NCBI GenBank assembly: GCA_032622095.1
Contig: CP136066.1
Location: 42,111,835-42,175,834, forward strand
Direction of reading: 5' to 3'
DNA: 64,000 nt
From: Siphonodentalium dalli
Lineage: Eukaryota; Mollusca; Scaphopoda; Gadilida; Siphonodentaliidae
In this document: one piece after another, positions 11,865 through 24,274 of the stretch
Numbering within the stretch: the first letter of the stretch is position 1
Layout: each line of letters starts with the position of its first letter
Notes under the pieces: generated by a model
Told to the model about the DNA's origin: nothing
What the model saw: only the letters and a program-made list of their open reading frames with translations
Databases searched by the model: none
Position numbers and translations under genes: made by a program

Positions 11865-12440
11865 TGCTATGGAAGTTCGTCGTCAGGACTGCTTTCAAAA
11901 GAAACACAATGACGTTATTATCGTGTTCCAAACTTCCATTCTAGAGTTTATCTGGAAAAAAGAGTTTTCTGTCCGTCCACGTACTGATCTCAGACATTGT
12001 TATCAAATTCCAGGGAATGCCATATATATGCAAGGAGCGGTTTACAAAACATCGAATATTTTCCTACTTCTGATCAATTATTTGGACTGAAGTGAATCAG
12101 AAGACATTTCTAACTACAGGGGGTTTCCAACAATTGAAAACATTTGGGAAATTCGACACAACCGGCCAAATGGAATCCCACCGGAAGCCCTCTAGCAATA
12201 TGTGTTTGTATGGTGGTCTACCATCAGTAGTTCTTTGAAATGGGGGCACATTGCGTTGTTCTTATAGTGCTATCATTCTGTGTTGGTCTGGAAATTATGT
12301 TTTTCTGTCCGTCAGTCCATTTATCTCAGACATGGGTTATTGGACCTCAATGAAATTTGATAAGATCAGCATCGGGAGTGCTTTAGAAAGAGTGCCAAAA
12401 TAACGTTGTTTGCATTTTCTGTTCTGAAATTAATATTTGA
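11865..12440. repeat. Two single units related to repeat I
   Basis: Two stretches, about 11865-12040 and 12265-12440, carry I-type blocks (TTCCATTCTAGAGTTTATCT; TCAATGAAATTTGAT). They are separated by unassigned sequence. A short plus-strand ORF across the first is most likely incidental. Confidence 0.5.
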
Positions 12441-12456
12441 CAATTCGTTTTAGTAT

Positions 12457-13508
12457 TTAACCCTTTCAGTGCCAGGGGCCGATCTCATCGGCCCTAATTT
12501 ACGGTCTGTAAAATCGGCCCTAAAAATGTTTTATTTTCTTTGAAAGTTTTTGGAAAAAAATTTGGGTATGCTTAAAGGGGTACTGTACGCCATTTTCATT
12601 AAATTTCCGGTGACAACAACGATCTAATATCGATAATATATAGAAACACAATTAATTTGAGTCGAAGATGTATTCTGTAAACGCTCAAGTTAATAGGCTA
12701 TCTTAAAATTTAATAATTTAAAAGTTAATAATTTGATATAAATTGAATTTATGACTGGAGCCATAAAATGGCGTCAATTAAATTACGAATTACCGTAATC
12801 AAAAACAGTAATTGAGGGATACTGGATTGTTAAACCGATCGCACACACGATCGCTTAAAATATTATGATGATACGGGGAGAACACTCAAGCCACTCACTG
12901 ACTAGCGACGATACAATAACTAAAATGATTATATGGGACTAGTATGCATATAATATAACTTTTATTTGATTCATTTGGTTGAAAACTTTACAAAAATTAC
13001 TCGACAATGACAATTTGTATTTTTGCATTCCGGTAAATTTGTCATCCGTAACATGACTTCGTACTCAACAGACTTTCAAATAATGGAAAAATTGTTACCT
13101 TATTCTCCGACTCGGAGACTATAGAAACCAACAACAACATTTGGCGTACAGTACCCCTTTAAGCATTCTATAGCGAATTTAAAAACAAACTGGATAAAAC
13201 CTTAGGGGCATGTTATAACTCAAAACTATCACCAAGTATTCATAGTAATAATTTTGATGCCCATGAAAAACGTGAGATTCCCTGGCACTAAACCTACAAA
13301 ATAAGTCTGTTAAAGAATATAAGAAAAAATTATTAAAATTGTAAAAAATTGTAAAAAAAATAATAACAAATGATGAAAAATTGTAAAGGCCAATGCATTC
13401 TCTTATATATGCGAGGTGACGTATGGTCGACTCGCATATATAAGAGAATGCATTGGCACAGGGTATATTGGTTGATACAAAAATCGGACCTGGCACTCAA
13501 AGGGTTAA
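12457..13508. mobile_element. Family C element with L nested inside
   Basis: Ends TTAACCCTTTCAGTGCCAGG and CCTGGCACTCAAAGGGTTAA are inverted and carry TTAA at both edges. Removing the nested L element (12572-13162) leaves about 460 bp. The right half contains one hairpin module (13390-13456) in the orientation normally found on the right of A elements, with the A/B-type T-rich spacer AAATTGTAAAAAATTGTAAA beside it. So the module sits here in a family with its own termini. Confidence 0.8.
12572..13162. mobile_element. Family L MITE, copy 1 (nested in C)
   Basis: 591 bp including both TTAA. Ends are TTAAAGGGGTACTGTACGCC and GGCGTACAGTACCCCTTTAA. It contains ACAACAACGATCTAATATCG near the left end, the segment later amplified at 61724-62066. 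Copy 2 (45593-46183) has the same length and is nearly identical by eye, so both are probably young. Confidence 0.9.
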
Positions 13509-13654
13509 AGATATTCCCTGTCCGATTGACACCAAATTAGTCAAAATTAATTTAAATTAAATTTTCAGCTTACAGGCAAAAGAAACACGAAAAAATAGTT
13601 GCAATCACCATCATTCACAGGCATAGCGAAAATCCACAAATGCATCCATCAGAA

Positions 13655-13900
13655 TGCTCTTTTCGTGTACCTCTTTTGGGCGACGAAAGCATGGACGCTC
13701 TTTATAAGAGATAAGAGACGGTCATTGGAAATATTGTTATAGGCTGACAAAAATTGTGTTAAATATGCCTCTTTTTAAACCCATCAATACATCCTATTAA
13801 TTGGTTCATTTGGCCGATCTAATTATATAGAATACGTTCAATTGACGGTTTTATAGTGTTAGTTCGGACTGAGTACCTCAACCATGTTGAAATATGGCGA
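13655..13900. repeat. Dispersed repeat Y, copy 1
   Basis: Shares CATGGACGCTCTTTATAAGA and GGCTGACAAAAATT with 18125-18300, and in part with 47995-48115. The three are diverged and non-coding. Confidence 0.5.
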
Positions 13901-14198
13901 GATATGGTATACAGAGGATCTCCAACGAGTTATATTGGGATATAAGATTTTATGAAACGAGTTTAATAAATTTGATTTTGCATTGTCTGGTGTTGTTGTC
14001 ATGTGCGGCTTTACGAAATAGTATTAATCTGACGGATTCAATGTAGAGTCATTTTGTTGGGGCGATGCCAAGTTGGCGGGAAGCACACGCCTATTCGTCA
14101 CTAGTGTGAGATAAGGACATAAGTAATGTTTTTTTAATGATATAATATGGGTTTCGTGTGATATATGAATATTCACCATCACCACGCAGGGCTTTCAA

Positions 14199-14335
14199 TT
14201 AACCCTTTCTATACTAAATGGATTAGCGCTCTCAGTTATAAAAGTATACATTGGAATGGTCTATTATTCATCGGGCGGGTTCATGTAATAAAAGCAGACG
14301 ACAGACAGAAAAAACAGACAGAATTCGATCACGAT
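14199..14335. mobile_element. Family D left end
   Basis: TTAACCCTTTCTATACTAAA, then AGTATACATTGGAATGGTCT and AAAGCAGACGACAGACAG: the full left end of family D. Sequence from 14336 to 15076 is unassigned. A matching right end occurs at 16201, so this may be one D element of about 2 kb split by later events. Confidence 0.6.
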
Positions 14336-15076
14336 CGGTAGATCGATGTTTAACCCATACCTTGGCGATAGTGATTAGCTATTTTCAGCTTGTACGCTAA
14401 AATCCATAACATTCCCTGTTAATCTTCAAAGCACTCTGTGGCCCCTAAAATTAAATCAACCATGGCAGTATGAACAAATTGGAAACTAGGGAATAATCCA
14501 CACCAAGTATTAACAACATCTGCCATCTTGGAGGTAAAGATTTTTGAAGACATTAATTGATTTAATTGTACCTGACCCTTTTGTTGCCTCCTGTCTAGGA
14601 CCTGAAGGCTGAAGCCCCTAACATGATAAGCCGATAACAGGTCTAAATGCTCAGAAGATTTGTTCATACATAGAACGGTGGTTGGTGTGTCCGTTGAAGT
14701 TCTTTGAAAGGAGACTTCCGCTCTGTAAGGTAGCTCCAAGGTCGCTGGTGCAATTATGCCCTCAATGCTTTAGTCCACTTTAGTGCTGTTCTCAGTTGCA
14801 AGAGTGTGTGACGTCAGATGGTGCTGTAAAATGAACAGTTCCATTAAGTGAATGAAGCTATAGCATTTATTTCTGTTCTCGATATGAAATCCATGAAAAC
14901 CCATAGCCATCAATGTTAATGTTCTGACCCCTCGGTGCCCTCTTCACTCAACCATGACCCTATGAACAAATTACAACTATGTATTATAACAATGCATAAT
15001 AGAAAGTATAGTACATGGTATATAGCAATATAGTACATGATAGCTAACTAGAAATTTGTTGTTGAATTATTTACTG

Positions 15077-15564
15077 TTAAAGGTACTCAACCCGATAAAA
15101 CTCCTCTCAATTACTATTTCAATGGCTTCGGGGGTCAAAAATATTTGATTCGAGTCGAGGAAGTCACCCATCAAAGCTCAGATTTGTTAGATATCGGTTT
15201 TAGAAATCTATTATTTTTCATTATCGGGAATTCTTTCTGGCCCAGAAGAATGTCAAAAATTCGTTATTTTTACCCACTTGATTATAGAGTTATCCATCCT
15301 TGTCTGTTTGAATATAATTTTGGCGTAATATCTCGAGCAGGTTACCAAATTGACGGCAGTTATTGGTACTCATCTCGAGAACATAAGAATTTTCAAAAAT
15401 CAATATCTAATAACTCTGAGCTTTGTTTGATGGGTTCCTCGACTCGAATCAAATATTTTTTACCCCCAAAGCCAAAGAAATAGTAATATAGGACCCTCTG
15501 ATCGGATTGTTGTTGTTGGAATCTGTTGAGATGGGGACCCTCTTTACGGGTTGAGTACCTTTAA
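15077..15564. mobile_element. Family E MITE, copy 2
   Basis: TTAA at both edges; ends TTAAAGGTACTCAACCCGAT and GGGTTGAGTACCTTTAA. E motifs occur in both orientations (GATTCGAGTCGAGGAA and CTCGACTCGAATCAAA), so the two arms are long imperfect inverted repeats. An ORF of 112 codons crosses it but reads through palindrome arms and is not credible. Confidence 0.8.
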
Positions 15565-15699
15565 GTACTAAAGTGGTATTCACTCAACCATGAACAAACA
15601 ATAAACTGTCTTATGGCAAACTACCCATTGAGACTGCAGAAGATTGTTTTATTATTTAAAATACTGCTTCTAAATGGGGTTCTCTCTGCTCAAATTCTG

Positions 15700-16204
15700 A
15701 GAACATCCCTACAAATGATTGAAATGAACAATAGACTATTCCAATTTATACTTTTATAACTTAATGAGAATCGTGAGTGGGTTAGAGATTAAACTGCTGT
15801 GGTGAATTCTATTATTTTCTCTGAGTTATGGCAGCATGCGTGAAGTCAAAAAGGGCCAAAACTCAGTTTAAAACAATCGATTCAAACCCATATTCGAACT
15901 CGATCTGTATTTTGGGCTGAGAAACTCATATACAAAATTTGGTTCTGATCGGACAGAAAATATTTTTCGCACTATGCGTAAAGTGTCTACGTACAGACGG
16001 AGGGACGAACGTCGACACTATGTGTACCATACTATGGTGCGGGTACACATAAAACAGATAACACAAGAGCAGAATGATTTATATTCATTGGCGGGAAATG
16101 TTCAGATAATAAGTTCAACATTTATTGAACTTATTATCTCAACATTTCCTAAGGGAACTACTCGTCAATGAGTATTTAATAGAGTCTCCTGTTGAAAGGG
16201 TTAA
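15700..16204. mobile_element. Family D material, right end
   Basis: An inverted D left-arm block (ATAGACTATTCCAATTTATA, about 15730) is followed by the D right arm. The right arm holds a palindrome around GTTCAACATTTATTGAAC, then CTCGTCAATGAGTATTTA, ending in AAAGGGTTAA (TTAA 16201-16204). The internal boundaries are uncertain. Confidence 0.5.
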
Positions 16205-16928
16205 ATTTTGATGCGGTTCGAATTTTTCCCTTTTAAAAGTATTATCCTTTGTTTGCAAGTATTTTTCTCATTTCTGTTGCCTGATATAAGATGTGAATTA
16301 ACTAGGAAAGTGACTAATTTTGTGTCAAATTGGACTTTGGATCTTTAAGTTACCAATGCAGGTGTAAACAAATGTCTGTACTTTGGCTTCAATTATATGT
16401 CACTGGGTTATGCCCCATGGTTTGCAAACACAAAACGCACAAATGTTCCTCATTTTTAAACTAAAATTGACCAACCAAAAAGCAGACGATGACAGAGCGA
16501 ATGTCAGTAAATATACTTCTTCTAACTGATAGAACTATGGCAGAGCAGATAAATATTTGAAATAGAAAAAAGGTATAGTAGCGATTGCAAAATATTGTCT
16601 TGCAAGCGGCCAAGCGCAGATGACAAAATTCAGGGGAAAGAAATCGGGTTATTTTCCTATAACCAAATATACGGAGTTGGCCTATATACACTAAATACGA
16701 AAATCATGTTACGCAACCAAGTTTGTTCTCTTCTCTTTTTTTTCTTCTTTTTTTTGTGAACTGTCAGATATTGTAAATAATCAAACCATCAAACCAGTGA
16801 CGTCACATTTAACACAGGCTACACTTGCAGTTATGCATATACTTACTTTTCTATTTTTCAGAGCCCCATACAACCATTGAGATAGTGTTATGCTATCATA
16901 GTCATTTTACAACCATTGAGATCGTGTA

Positions 16929-17230
16929 CTGATAAGTTACGCCAACTGGAGGAATGGAGCGTTTCACTAACATCCACTCCATAGAAAACATAGTCCGAAC
17001 TACACTCAATTGTAAATATTTACTTCTCGATTCGGGACGCAACTATTGGATAAAAACAAACTTAAGAAAACGATTTCGACATCAAGAGTCACTGAATTTA
17101 ATTAATAAATAAGAATTAAGGCGTGTGGTGTCAATTTGGATATAATATTTGAAAAAATAACAACTTTGAGCACGATTATTCTCTATTTCAATTTGACCAC
17201 CCTACAGCGGAGTGTTTCTCGTCACTTTAA
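16929..17230 (-). mobile_element. Family N repeat, copy 3 (inverted)
   Basis: Reverse orientation of 915-1294: ATTGTAAATATTTACTTCTC and ATTCGGGACGCA, then CGGAGTGTTTCTCGTCACTT, ending at TTAA (17227-17230). The opposite end fades near CAACTGGAGGAATG. Confidence 0.65.
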
Positions 17231-17737
17231 TTTTAAAATGTTGTATAAAGTTACAAAAAAAATAGTAAGTTTCCTGTCCAGTTCATGAAAGAAAGTGTGG
17301 AAAATATTTCCTTTTGACACTAGATTATTTTGAATTGACTCAAGGACATAAAAGTTACTATTTAATACTTATATGAGAGAAATTTCTTCGCGTCTTGTAT
17401 ATACTATATCATGCACAAAACAAGAATAGGTGCATCATTTCTACGGTTTTGTTTCCATTAAGTTCCGTGATGGAGGCAGTACATAAATTCTTCCTTTATT
17501 TTGAAGCTTATAATCGTCAATAAATCATCATTCGTTAAACAATCTCAGGCATATCACATCAGGTTTATATCGCCTAATTATTCTACTTCACAACCATCCC
17601 GAATTAAATCTCTTTTAATACCGTCTAACCGCCCCATGTTCCATAGCATTAGTCATTTCTCGTAAGCATGATGGGACATTTATAAGCCCATCAAGAACGC
17701 AACCTCGACGTATGGGCCACAGTTAAAATATAATCGT

Positions 17738-17826
17738 TATCCTTGTATACCCTGCATGTTATCCTTGTATACCCTGCATGTTATCCTTGTATACCCTACA
17801 TGTTATCTTGTATACCCTGCATGCAT
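17738..17826. repeat. 22 bp tandem repeat, four units
   Basis: Four head-to-tail copies of TTATCCTTGTATACCCTGCA plus TG, the last with a small deletion. Clean and probably recent. Confidence 0.85.
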
Positions 17827-17848
17827 GGATTCCAAGATTTGATAACAA

Positions 17849-18075
17849 ATAATCCAGAATCTCCTGAGTTAATTTTCCGCTTATACCTGGAAAATAAAAT
17901 GGAAAATACTTGCAGTTATCGCCACACGTTCACAGAACAAAAATTGACCCCACCCCAATAAAAATACTTAATCCTATATATATATATATTATTAATCCAT
18001 AGGATTATGTATTGTTGGGATGGGGTCAATCGCGAAAATCAACAAAATTGTCCATCGCTAATACGTCGAAAACGA
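17849..18075. repeat. Dispersed repeat X, copy 1, with hairpin
   Basis: Shares AGAATCTCCTGAGTTAATTT (diverged) and the block around GTCCATCGCTAATACGTC with 47365-47540. It contains a clear hairpin at 17944-18029, where TTGACCCCACCCCAATA pairs with TTGGGATGGGGTCAA around a (TA)n loop. Confidence 0.55.
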
Positions 18076-18124
18076 CCATAAAAAATTCATATTTGAGTAT
18101 TTATACTGTTGTTTTTTTGTTGTT

Positions 18125-18300
18125 GTTTTTTATGCGCTACAGAGGCATGGACGCTCTTTATAAGAGGCGATAATTTGAGTTTTGACTTTGCTGATAAAAA
18201 TTCAAAACGTGTTAAAACGTCCTCTTCTAAAAGTTGGTACCTGATCAAAAACCTCATATTAATGAGTTCATGGATGCGATCGAATATATATACCCCAGCT
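18125..18300. repeat. Dispersed repeat Y, copy 2
   Basis: Contains GGCATGGACGCTCTTTATAA and AAAAATTCAAAACGTGTTAA, both shared with other Y copies. Followed directly by an I-type unit (18296-18440). Confidence 0.5.
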
Positions 18301-18450
18301 GTGAGTTATCTGCTTGAAGTTTGGTATACATGTATACAGCATAGGGACTACTTTCAAAAGACGGGCAAATGGCATTGTTCACGTTTTCCGTTCTAGAGTT
18401 ATTCATCTTTGATCATCTTGACATAGTGGGTTTCTGTCCGCCCGGAAATA

Positions 18451-18910
18451 TGTGACCCGCCATGTCAAATCCAGTCGTAAGTCGGGATTTTTTTACCCTG
18501 TGCCAATGCATTCTCTTATATATGCGAGTCGACCATAGGTCGCCTCGCATATATAAGAGAATGCATTGGCCTAACAATTGTTTACAATTTTAATAATTTT
18601 TTCTTGTATTCTTTAACAATTTTATAATTTCACCCATACAGAGCCCCAGACAAACATGACCAGACGACACTCTTCTATATGCTTCTATATATGTGTGGGG
18701 CTCCCTGCAGGGTAATGGATGTTTATTATTTTATGTCCATAAAAATTGTAAGAAACATTTATTTAAAAAAAATGATAAAAACTTGTTAGGCCAATGCATT
18801 CTCTTATATATGCGAGGCGACCTATGGTCGACTCGCATATATAAGAGAATGCATTGGCACAGGGTAAAAAAAATCCCGACTTACGACTGGATTTGATATG
18901 GCGGGTCACA
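18451..18910. mobile_element. Family A double-hairpin MITE, copy 2
   Basis: 460 bp, flanked exactly by TA on both sides (18449-18450 and 18911-18912). Modules at 18503-18569 and 18791-18857, in opposite orientation. The central block has CAGACGACACTC and CCCTGCAGGGT. One of the best preserved copies. Confidence 0.93.
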
Positions 18911-18911
18911 T

Positions 18912-19204
18912 ATATCTCAGCCATGTGTTATCGGATCGCCATCATGAATGCCTTCAAAAGAGGTGTCCGTGACGTTCCCGTTTTCCATTATAGATTTATC
19001 CTTCTTTGATTATCTGGAAATCTTGGAGGGGGTTTTGTCCCCCGCGCAGTTATCTCATCTATACATGGTTTTGCATTTTCATTCTAGGGTTCTCCTTCTT
19101 TGTTTAGTTGAATTATTGTTTTGTGTCCGTTCACTTGAGTGTCTCGGCCATGGGTTATCCGATCTCAATACTCTAAATCGCGTTGGGTAAAATTTTTAAA
19201 GATT
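18912..19204. repeat. Units related to repeat I
   Basis: Contains two decayed I-type blocks (TTATCCTTCTTTGATTATCT; TTTTCATTCTAGGGTTCTCC). It appears to continue the I sequence interrupted by A copy 2, since I-type sequence also lies immediately left of that insertion. Confidence 0.5.
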
Positions 19205-19668
19205 TCCTGCTTGTTTTTTTAGTGTTTTGGCAATGAGTTGGGCTTCAAAACCACTTTGAATGAGAGAAATAATGTAATTCTAACTGGTAAACTGACTGCA
19301 AGCAGTTATCGTGTTGTATTTTGTTGCAAATTTTGAAATCCAAGATGGCCGCTGGCAGCCATGTTTTTTTGGCCGAATGACCTCAAAATGACTCATTCCT
19401 ATTTACATGTCCATGTTAACATCCATGATAAATAGTATGCACAGCAATTCATATACAGCTGTTTACAGTGAATTTCCCCCCGCAAATCTCTGTTTTATTG
19501 TTAAAAGGGGGTGGGTGTCAAAAAATGGTCGGAAAAAACTGCCGAAAACGGAAAAAAATTTGGCGGTAGGGGTGGGTGGGTACAAAAACTGATCGAAAGG
19601 GAAAAAATGCCATATGTATACGTTCCTGAATTTTTTTTCCGACCCCCCCCCCCCTGAACACCATGGTG
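19205..19668. mobile_element. Family J element, copy 1
   Basis: Matches 32066-32512 almost throughout: GTGTTTTGGCAATGAG, CCAAGATGGCCGCTGGCAG, TACAGCTGTTTACAGTGAAT, AAAAACTGCCGAAAACGG, and a terminal C run. The poly-G left end seen in J2 is missing here. Short proline- or glycine-rich ORFs across the C run are artefacts of the homopolymer. Confidence 0.75.
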
Positions 19669-19739
19669 CATAATAGCGCTACGCGAACGTTTGGTAAATT
19701 TTACCCAATAGTGGGCAATGGTTTTACTCAACGCAGGAT

Positions 19740-19831
19740 AACAATTTACCCAATATTAATTCCCCTTTTGCGAAATTAGGCGATTTTTTTGTGTCCGTAA
19801 ATAACGGTAAATTAATATTGGGTAAATTGTT
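19740..19831. repeat. Isolated inverted repeat
   Basis: AACAATTTACCCAATATTAA at 19740 returns inverted at 19810-19831, with a loop of about 48 bp. It could be the two ends of a very short foldback element. Confidence 0.6.
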
Positions 19832-20328
19832 ACCATGAAATAATAAATACGATTCGAAGACCCCTGCCCGGAAACACGTCTATCAATTAATATTGATCTT
19901 ATTTAAAATGTTTTTCGTATAAAATAACTCTGTCCCGTTCAATAATGGTCCCTAATATTAACGACCATCTTTTTTATTTGCGTTTGTTTATTATTTTTAG
20001 TTATTTGAATCATTGAAAATAAGCATATGGTACACTCTGAATCTTATCTACTTAATTCGCACTTAATATTACACTAGATACAATCAATCGGAAGCCATTA
20101 TTTTCTTAACCAGTAAAGAATCGAAACAGCCCCGGCCATAACCCCATCATTAGTGACATATTTATTATAAGCCTATGAATACAACCAATACATATGTATT
20201 AACACATACAGATGCATCCCATAAGTGGTTTGGATACTTTATTTGTCTATTATGAACTACATTCTATCCTTTCCATTATCATTTCACTTCATTAGTTGCC
20301 ACTTCATGTTTGTATACGTTGGGGCGAC

Positions 20329-20585
20329 AGGGAGCCACACACATATATAGAAGCACCTAGAAGAGTGTCGTCTGCTCATGTTTGTCTGGGGCTCTGGATG
20401 GGTGAAATGATAAAATTGTTAAAGAATACAAGAACAAATTATTAAAATTGTAAAAAATTGTTAGGCCAATGCATTCTCTTATATATGCGAGGCGACATAT
20501 GGTCGACTCGCATATATAAGAGAATGCATTGGCACAGGGTAAAAAAAATCCCGACTTCCGACTGGATTTGATATGGCGGGTCACA
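20329..20585. mobile_element. Family A right half, copy 3
   Basis: Starts abruptly in the central block (AGGGAGCCACACACATATAT) and runs through the right module (20466-20532) to the terminal GGCGGGTCACA. The left half is absent. Since the break lies near the axis of symmetry, it may have arisen by cleavage or deletion at the fold centre. Confidence 0.85.
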
Positions 20586-20876
20586 AATAAACAATCATCA
20601 TCAGTTGGAGACATTTTGCGACTTGCACTCGTTAGGAGCACCACACTGGAGGCCTCTAGAGCTATCTAAAAGATTTATTTATAGAATAAAGAAGTGTGAC
20701 TTAGTGTGTCCCATTAATTGAATAAAATATCGAAACAAAATCAATATTAATTGATATAACGTTTCCGGGAGGGATTTCCAACTCATACGTATTATATAGT
20801 ACCCAGGAAACTATCTAAAATTTGTTATTTAAAGAGATAATCCATCTTTAAGCCAACACCCGATATGATGTATATA

Positions 20877-21120
20877 AACATGGACACATGTCACTCCATA
20901 AAACATGTACACCTGTCACTCCATAAAACATGTACACATGTTACTCCATAAAACATGTACACCTGTCACTCCATAAAACATGTACACCTGTCACTCCATA
21001 AAACATGTACACCTGTCACTCCATAAAACATGTACACATGTCACTCCATAAAACATGTACACCTGTCACTCCATAAAACATGTACACATGTTACTCCATA
21101 AAACATGTACACCTGTCACT
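20877..21120. repeat. 25 bp minisatellite, about 9.8 units
   Basis: Units of AACATGTACACCTGTCACTC plus CATAA with no spacers. Two variants (CACCTGTCACT and CACATGTTACT) recur in a pattern that suggests duplication of multi-unit blocks. Not CRISPR-like. Confidence 0.95.
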
Positions 21121-21244
21121 GTAGTTTGAATAAATTCAATGCATGGGTGATCACCCCTACCCCTAATGGGTCAGGCGCCATGAATCCTTAATACCGGTTA
21201 ATAGAGCGGAGTACCTGTAGATTCTGCGTACCCGTTAAAAAGAC

Positions 21245-21642
21245 TTAACCCTTTACCCAACAAACCGGCCAAAACCGGCCAAATAAAGCTGCAACAGCCT
21301 AAATTAACTTGGGTCTGTCTCAATAAAACCATACAAATATGGATATCATTGGAACCGGCTCATTGCCCACATTGTGATAGTTACAGTTATACCCTGTGCC
21401 AATGCATTCTCTTATATATGCGAGTCGACCATAGGTCGCCTCGCATATATAAGAGAATGCATTGGCCTAAAAAAAAAACTTTTTTTAACACTTTTTACCA
21501 TTTTTTCTTACATTCTTTAACAATTTTATATTTTAATGTGTTAAGCCAATGCATTCTCTTATATATGCGAGGCGACCTATGGTCGACTCGCATATATAAG
21601 AGAATGCATTGGCACAGGGCCGTTCTGTTGGGTAAAGGGTTG
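21245..21642. mobile_element. Family B MITE, copy 1
   Basis: Ends TTAACCCTTTACCCAACA and TGTTGGGTAAAGGGTT. Next to the left end are CCGGCCAAAACCGGCC and a unique arm (CATACAAATATGGATATCAT). The two hairpin modules (21399-21465 and 21546-21612) face each other across a T-rich spacer. The module and spacer resemble family A while the termini and TTAA target differ. The right TTAA has decayed to TTGG. Confidence 0.88.
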
Positions 21643-21659
21643 GCACGCGCGGTGGGTAA

Positions 21660-22000
21660 ATGTCAAAAATCGAAAAGGTTTGTAAAACCATCATCATCAC
21701 TAAAAATAGATAGACTTTGTTCTTATTTTTAGTATTGATAAATTTTCAGTGATGAGATTTCACATGTTGAAACAATTGATATGCAAACATTACTGTTACA
21801 GTGAATTAAAATTATTTTATCACTAAATATCGCCATATGTATTTGCAAACGAAATGCTTAATCTGAAAATCTGTGTTATCTGGAATATTTTCAATGCTTT
21901 TATAATGTGGCCTCCATGATATGATCAGAACTATGAGTTGATAAACTGGAACTGTAACAGTAACGTTTTGGTGTTTTCCATTTGGTTAACTGAACTACAG
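21660..22000. repeat. Possible U-related sequence
   Basis: Loose similarity to the right half of U copy 1 (GTTGAAACAATTGATAT; ACTGTTACAGTGA; AATATTTTCAATGCTTTTA). As in U1 it lies directly beside a B element. No clear terminus was found, so this is tentative. Confidence 0.35.
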
Positions 22001-22919
22001 GTCATGGGAAACAATGTATAGTCTTACTGAGGCCTTGTGAGATATCGTTCGTAAATCACACGTGATGGCATCGACAATTTATGGATGAACGTAAGTATTT
22101 ATATAACACACGTGCCGATCATTTTCCTAATTTTCTCTTACACGTGACCACCCTTTGAGTTTTTGGGTGGCCCAGTGGAAGCGATTACATATCTATATGG
22201 GAAATCATTGCTGTGATGACAAATGAAATAGATTACTAACATGACGCGCATAGTGGCCATTATTAGTGAGTCTCCGTCTGATGTGAGTGGTGTCTATTGA
22301 CGTATAGACATCAATCGCAACTTCTCGGATTATCGTTCTTGCAGAAATAGTTCGTACGGAAATCACCGAGGTTTGCCGATTGGTATAGACATGTTCAGGT
22401 TACTACTAATCAGGCAGTTGGTTCGATTTGGGCAAGGACCAGTTTATAATGCGCGAAATTCGATAACAGCAGACTGCTGTCTAGATTTCTACTTCGTGGA
22501 AGTAACAGTATACATGTTAATACCAGAATTTCGCTCATGCAGTGTTGATATAATTGTTATGTGAATGAAAATTGTTATATATCTGTCGTCTGTCGCATCG
22601 TTCCTGCGACTCTCATGTTTATTTGCGCGCATGCAATTTCTCTTGTTGAATACACTGTTAGAAAAAAGACCGTCGCTTTAACGGTCTGAGAATGCGCAAC
22701 ATCGCTGCCAACCTTTGACCGTTAAACATACGGTCAGGCCGTAGCATTAACTCTAAAAGAAATTCGTGAAAACACAAAGACTGATGAAACGTCACAAATG
22801 TTAAAAAATGTGATTCATCATGGATGGCCTGAGAATAAGAAGGACTTACCTGGTCAAACTCAGCCATATTGGACGTTCAGAGACGACTTATATGTGCACG
22901 ATGATGTGATATATATAGG
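22001..22919. other. Unassigned DNA
   Basis: No gene identified. Around 22651 there is CACTGTTAGAAAAAAGACCG, similar in style to the start of family S (CACTGTAAAGAACC), but no partner end was found. Otherwise nothing recognised. Confidence 0.4.
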
Positions 22920-23370
22920 TTACACTGGTGTAAATGTTTTCCGTAGGCCTCAGTGCTAAAGTTTTAGCGTATAGTGTTAGCAATATAAATGTTGGGTCCA
23001 AAATTTTCATTAAATCTGAAAAAATTGACATTTTGGGGAACTTTTTACACCAAAAAATCATGTCTGTCTAGCAGGGAATTCGCCTTTAAATCTTATGTTT
23101 TCGTAACTAGTGTCAGAACCGCATAAAAATAATACTGTCATATTTTAGACCACACCAAAAAATTCAAACTTCATTACAAAGGGTTAATTCCTGTGCCAAT
23201 GGTTTTTTTACCTATGGGAAATCATAGGGAAGAGGTGTGATGATTTTTTTATGCAAAAAGCACACAAGGCTATTGACCAACCAGGGCCCAGTGTCTATTT
23301 TATTCTCTCCTATATATTCCTCCCGCATCCGCTAGATGTCACTCCGAACCCTATTTACACCAGTGTGTAA
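22920..23370. mobile_element. Family Z MITE, copy 1
   Basis: Ends TTACACTGGTGTAAAT and ATTTACACCAGTGTGTAA are inverted. The interior has GGGAATTCGCCTTTAAATCT, GAAGAGGTGTGATGATTTTT and CGCTAGATGTCACTCCGAAC. It is a near duplicate of 24275-24722. The target duplication is not obvious, though AGG/CCT extends the symmetry outward by three bases here. Confidence 0.85.
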
Positions 23371-24274
23371 CCTAAACGATAGCCCGCTTTTTCATGGAAT
23401 AATTGTAACTCCCTACATTTCTTCAGAATTACCCATCAATGAAAAAAATGTGTTAAAAAACAATATCACTTCTGTTGTTCTTTATTTATCACACACAATT
23501 TAACCCCACCCCCTTTAACAAATTATTCATCAAAAAAGCACAATTTTCCACCACCAGTCATGTTCAGGCCCCATTTCACTCAGTTTTAGGGGTCTGGTGT
23601 TGCAAACTTGGATCAGCTATGGACGACTGTACAAGATTCTTTCCATGAGAGAACTTCTGGTGATGTGAGGTCATAGAGTCCAGATCTGATCAACTGAGCA
23701 TCAACCGCATGACTTTATCAGCACATTGAAGACTAAAATATGACATTTTCAGGTCTGCAAGGGTGATCCAAGATAACTGGATGTGGATGTATATTGAATT
23801 AGTTGAATAAAGATATGCTCTCTTTGAATTGATGAAGCATTTTTTTAAATGTGTCCAAGTTTTAGTGCTATTAACCTTCAAATGGCCATACCCACCAGTG
23901 GAAATGACACACTTTTATGATATATATCTGTATATCACTGGCTATAAAATCCAAAATACTTGTTAGATTAGCTTCTTATAACAATTGATATATGTGTCGT
24001 TGACATGCTCATGTTATGGGTCATTTGCATTATCATGTGACTATTACCACCTTGAAAAAATTTGAAATTACCTTGAAAAATTGGCATTTTTTATGAAAAA
24101 TCTTATTATTTTTTTGGCCGATGTAAGTGAAAGAAGACATCAGCAGCAAGAATAGCCACACCATACATGAGATATTCATCGGACTGAAAGACCAGGCTCT
24201 GTAAAATGCATTAAAATGCTTTAAAGTGACTCACAGGAATCAAAAATGCCAAAAAGCTATTTTTTCCCTTTAGG
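23371..24274. other. Unassigned DNA
   Basis: No recognised gene or repeat between the two Z copies. Small AT-rich ORFs only. If the gypsy element at 24729 once extended upstream, its protein-coding part is not recognisable here. Confidence 0.45.

Noticed and set aside
14419..14739. Minus-strand ORF of 106 codons
   Set aside because: Composition looks protein-like but it begins at TTG in this frame. No domain was recognised and no splice sites or repeats support it. Left as an open possibility only.
20877..21120. CRISPR-like direct repeats
   Set aside because: Units are contiguous 25-mers with no unique spacers, in an animal genome context.
22651..22735. Possible S-type left end (CACTGTTAGAAAAAAGACCG)
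   Set aside because: No matching right end within reach and only weak similarity to element S.
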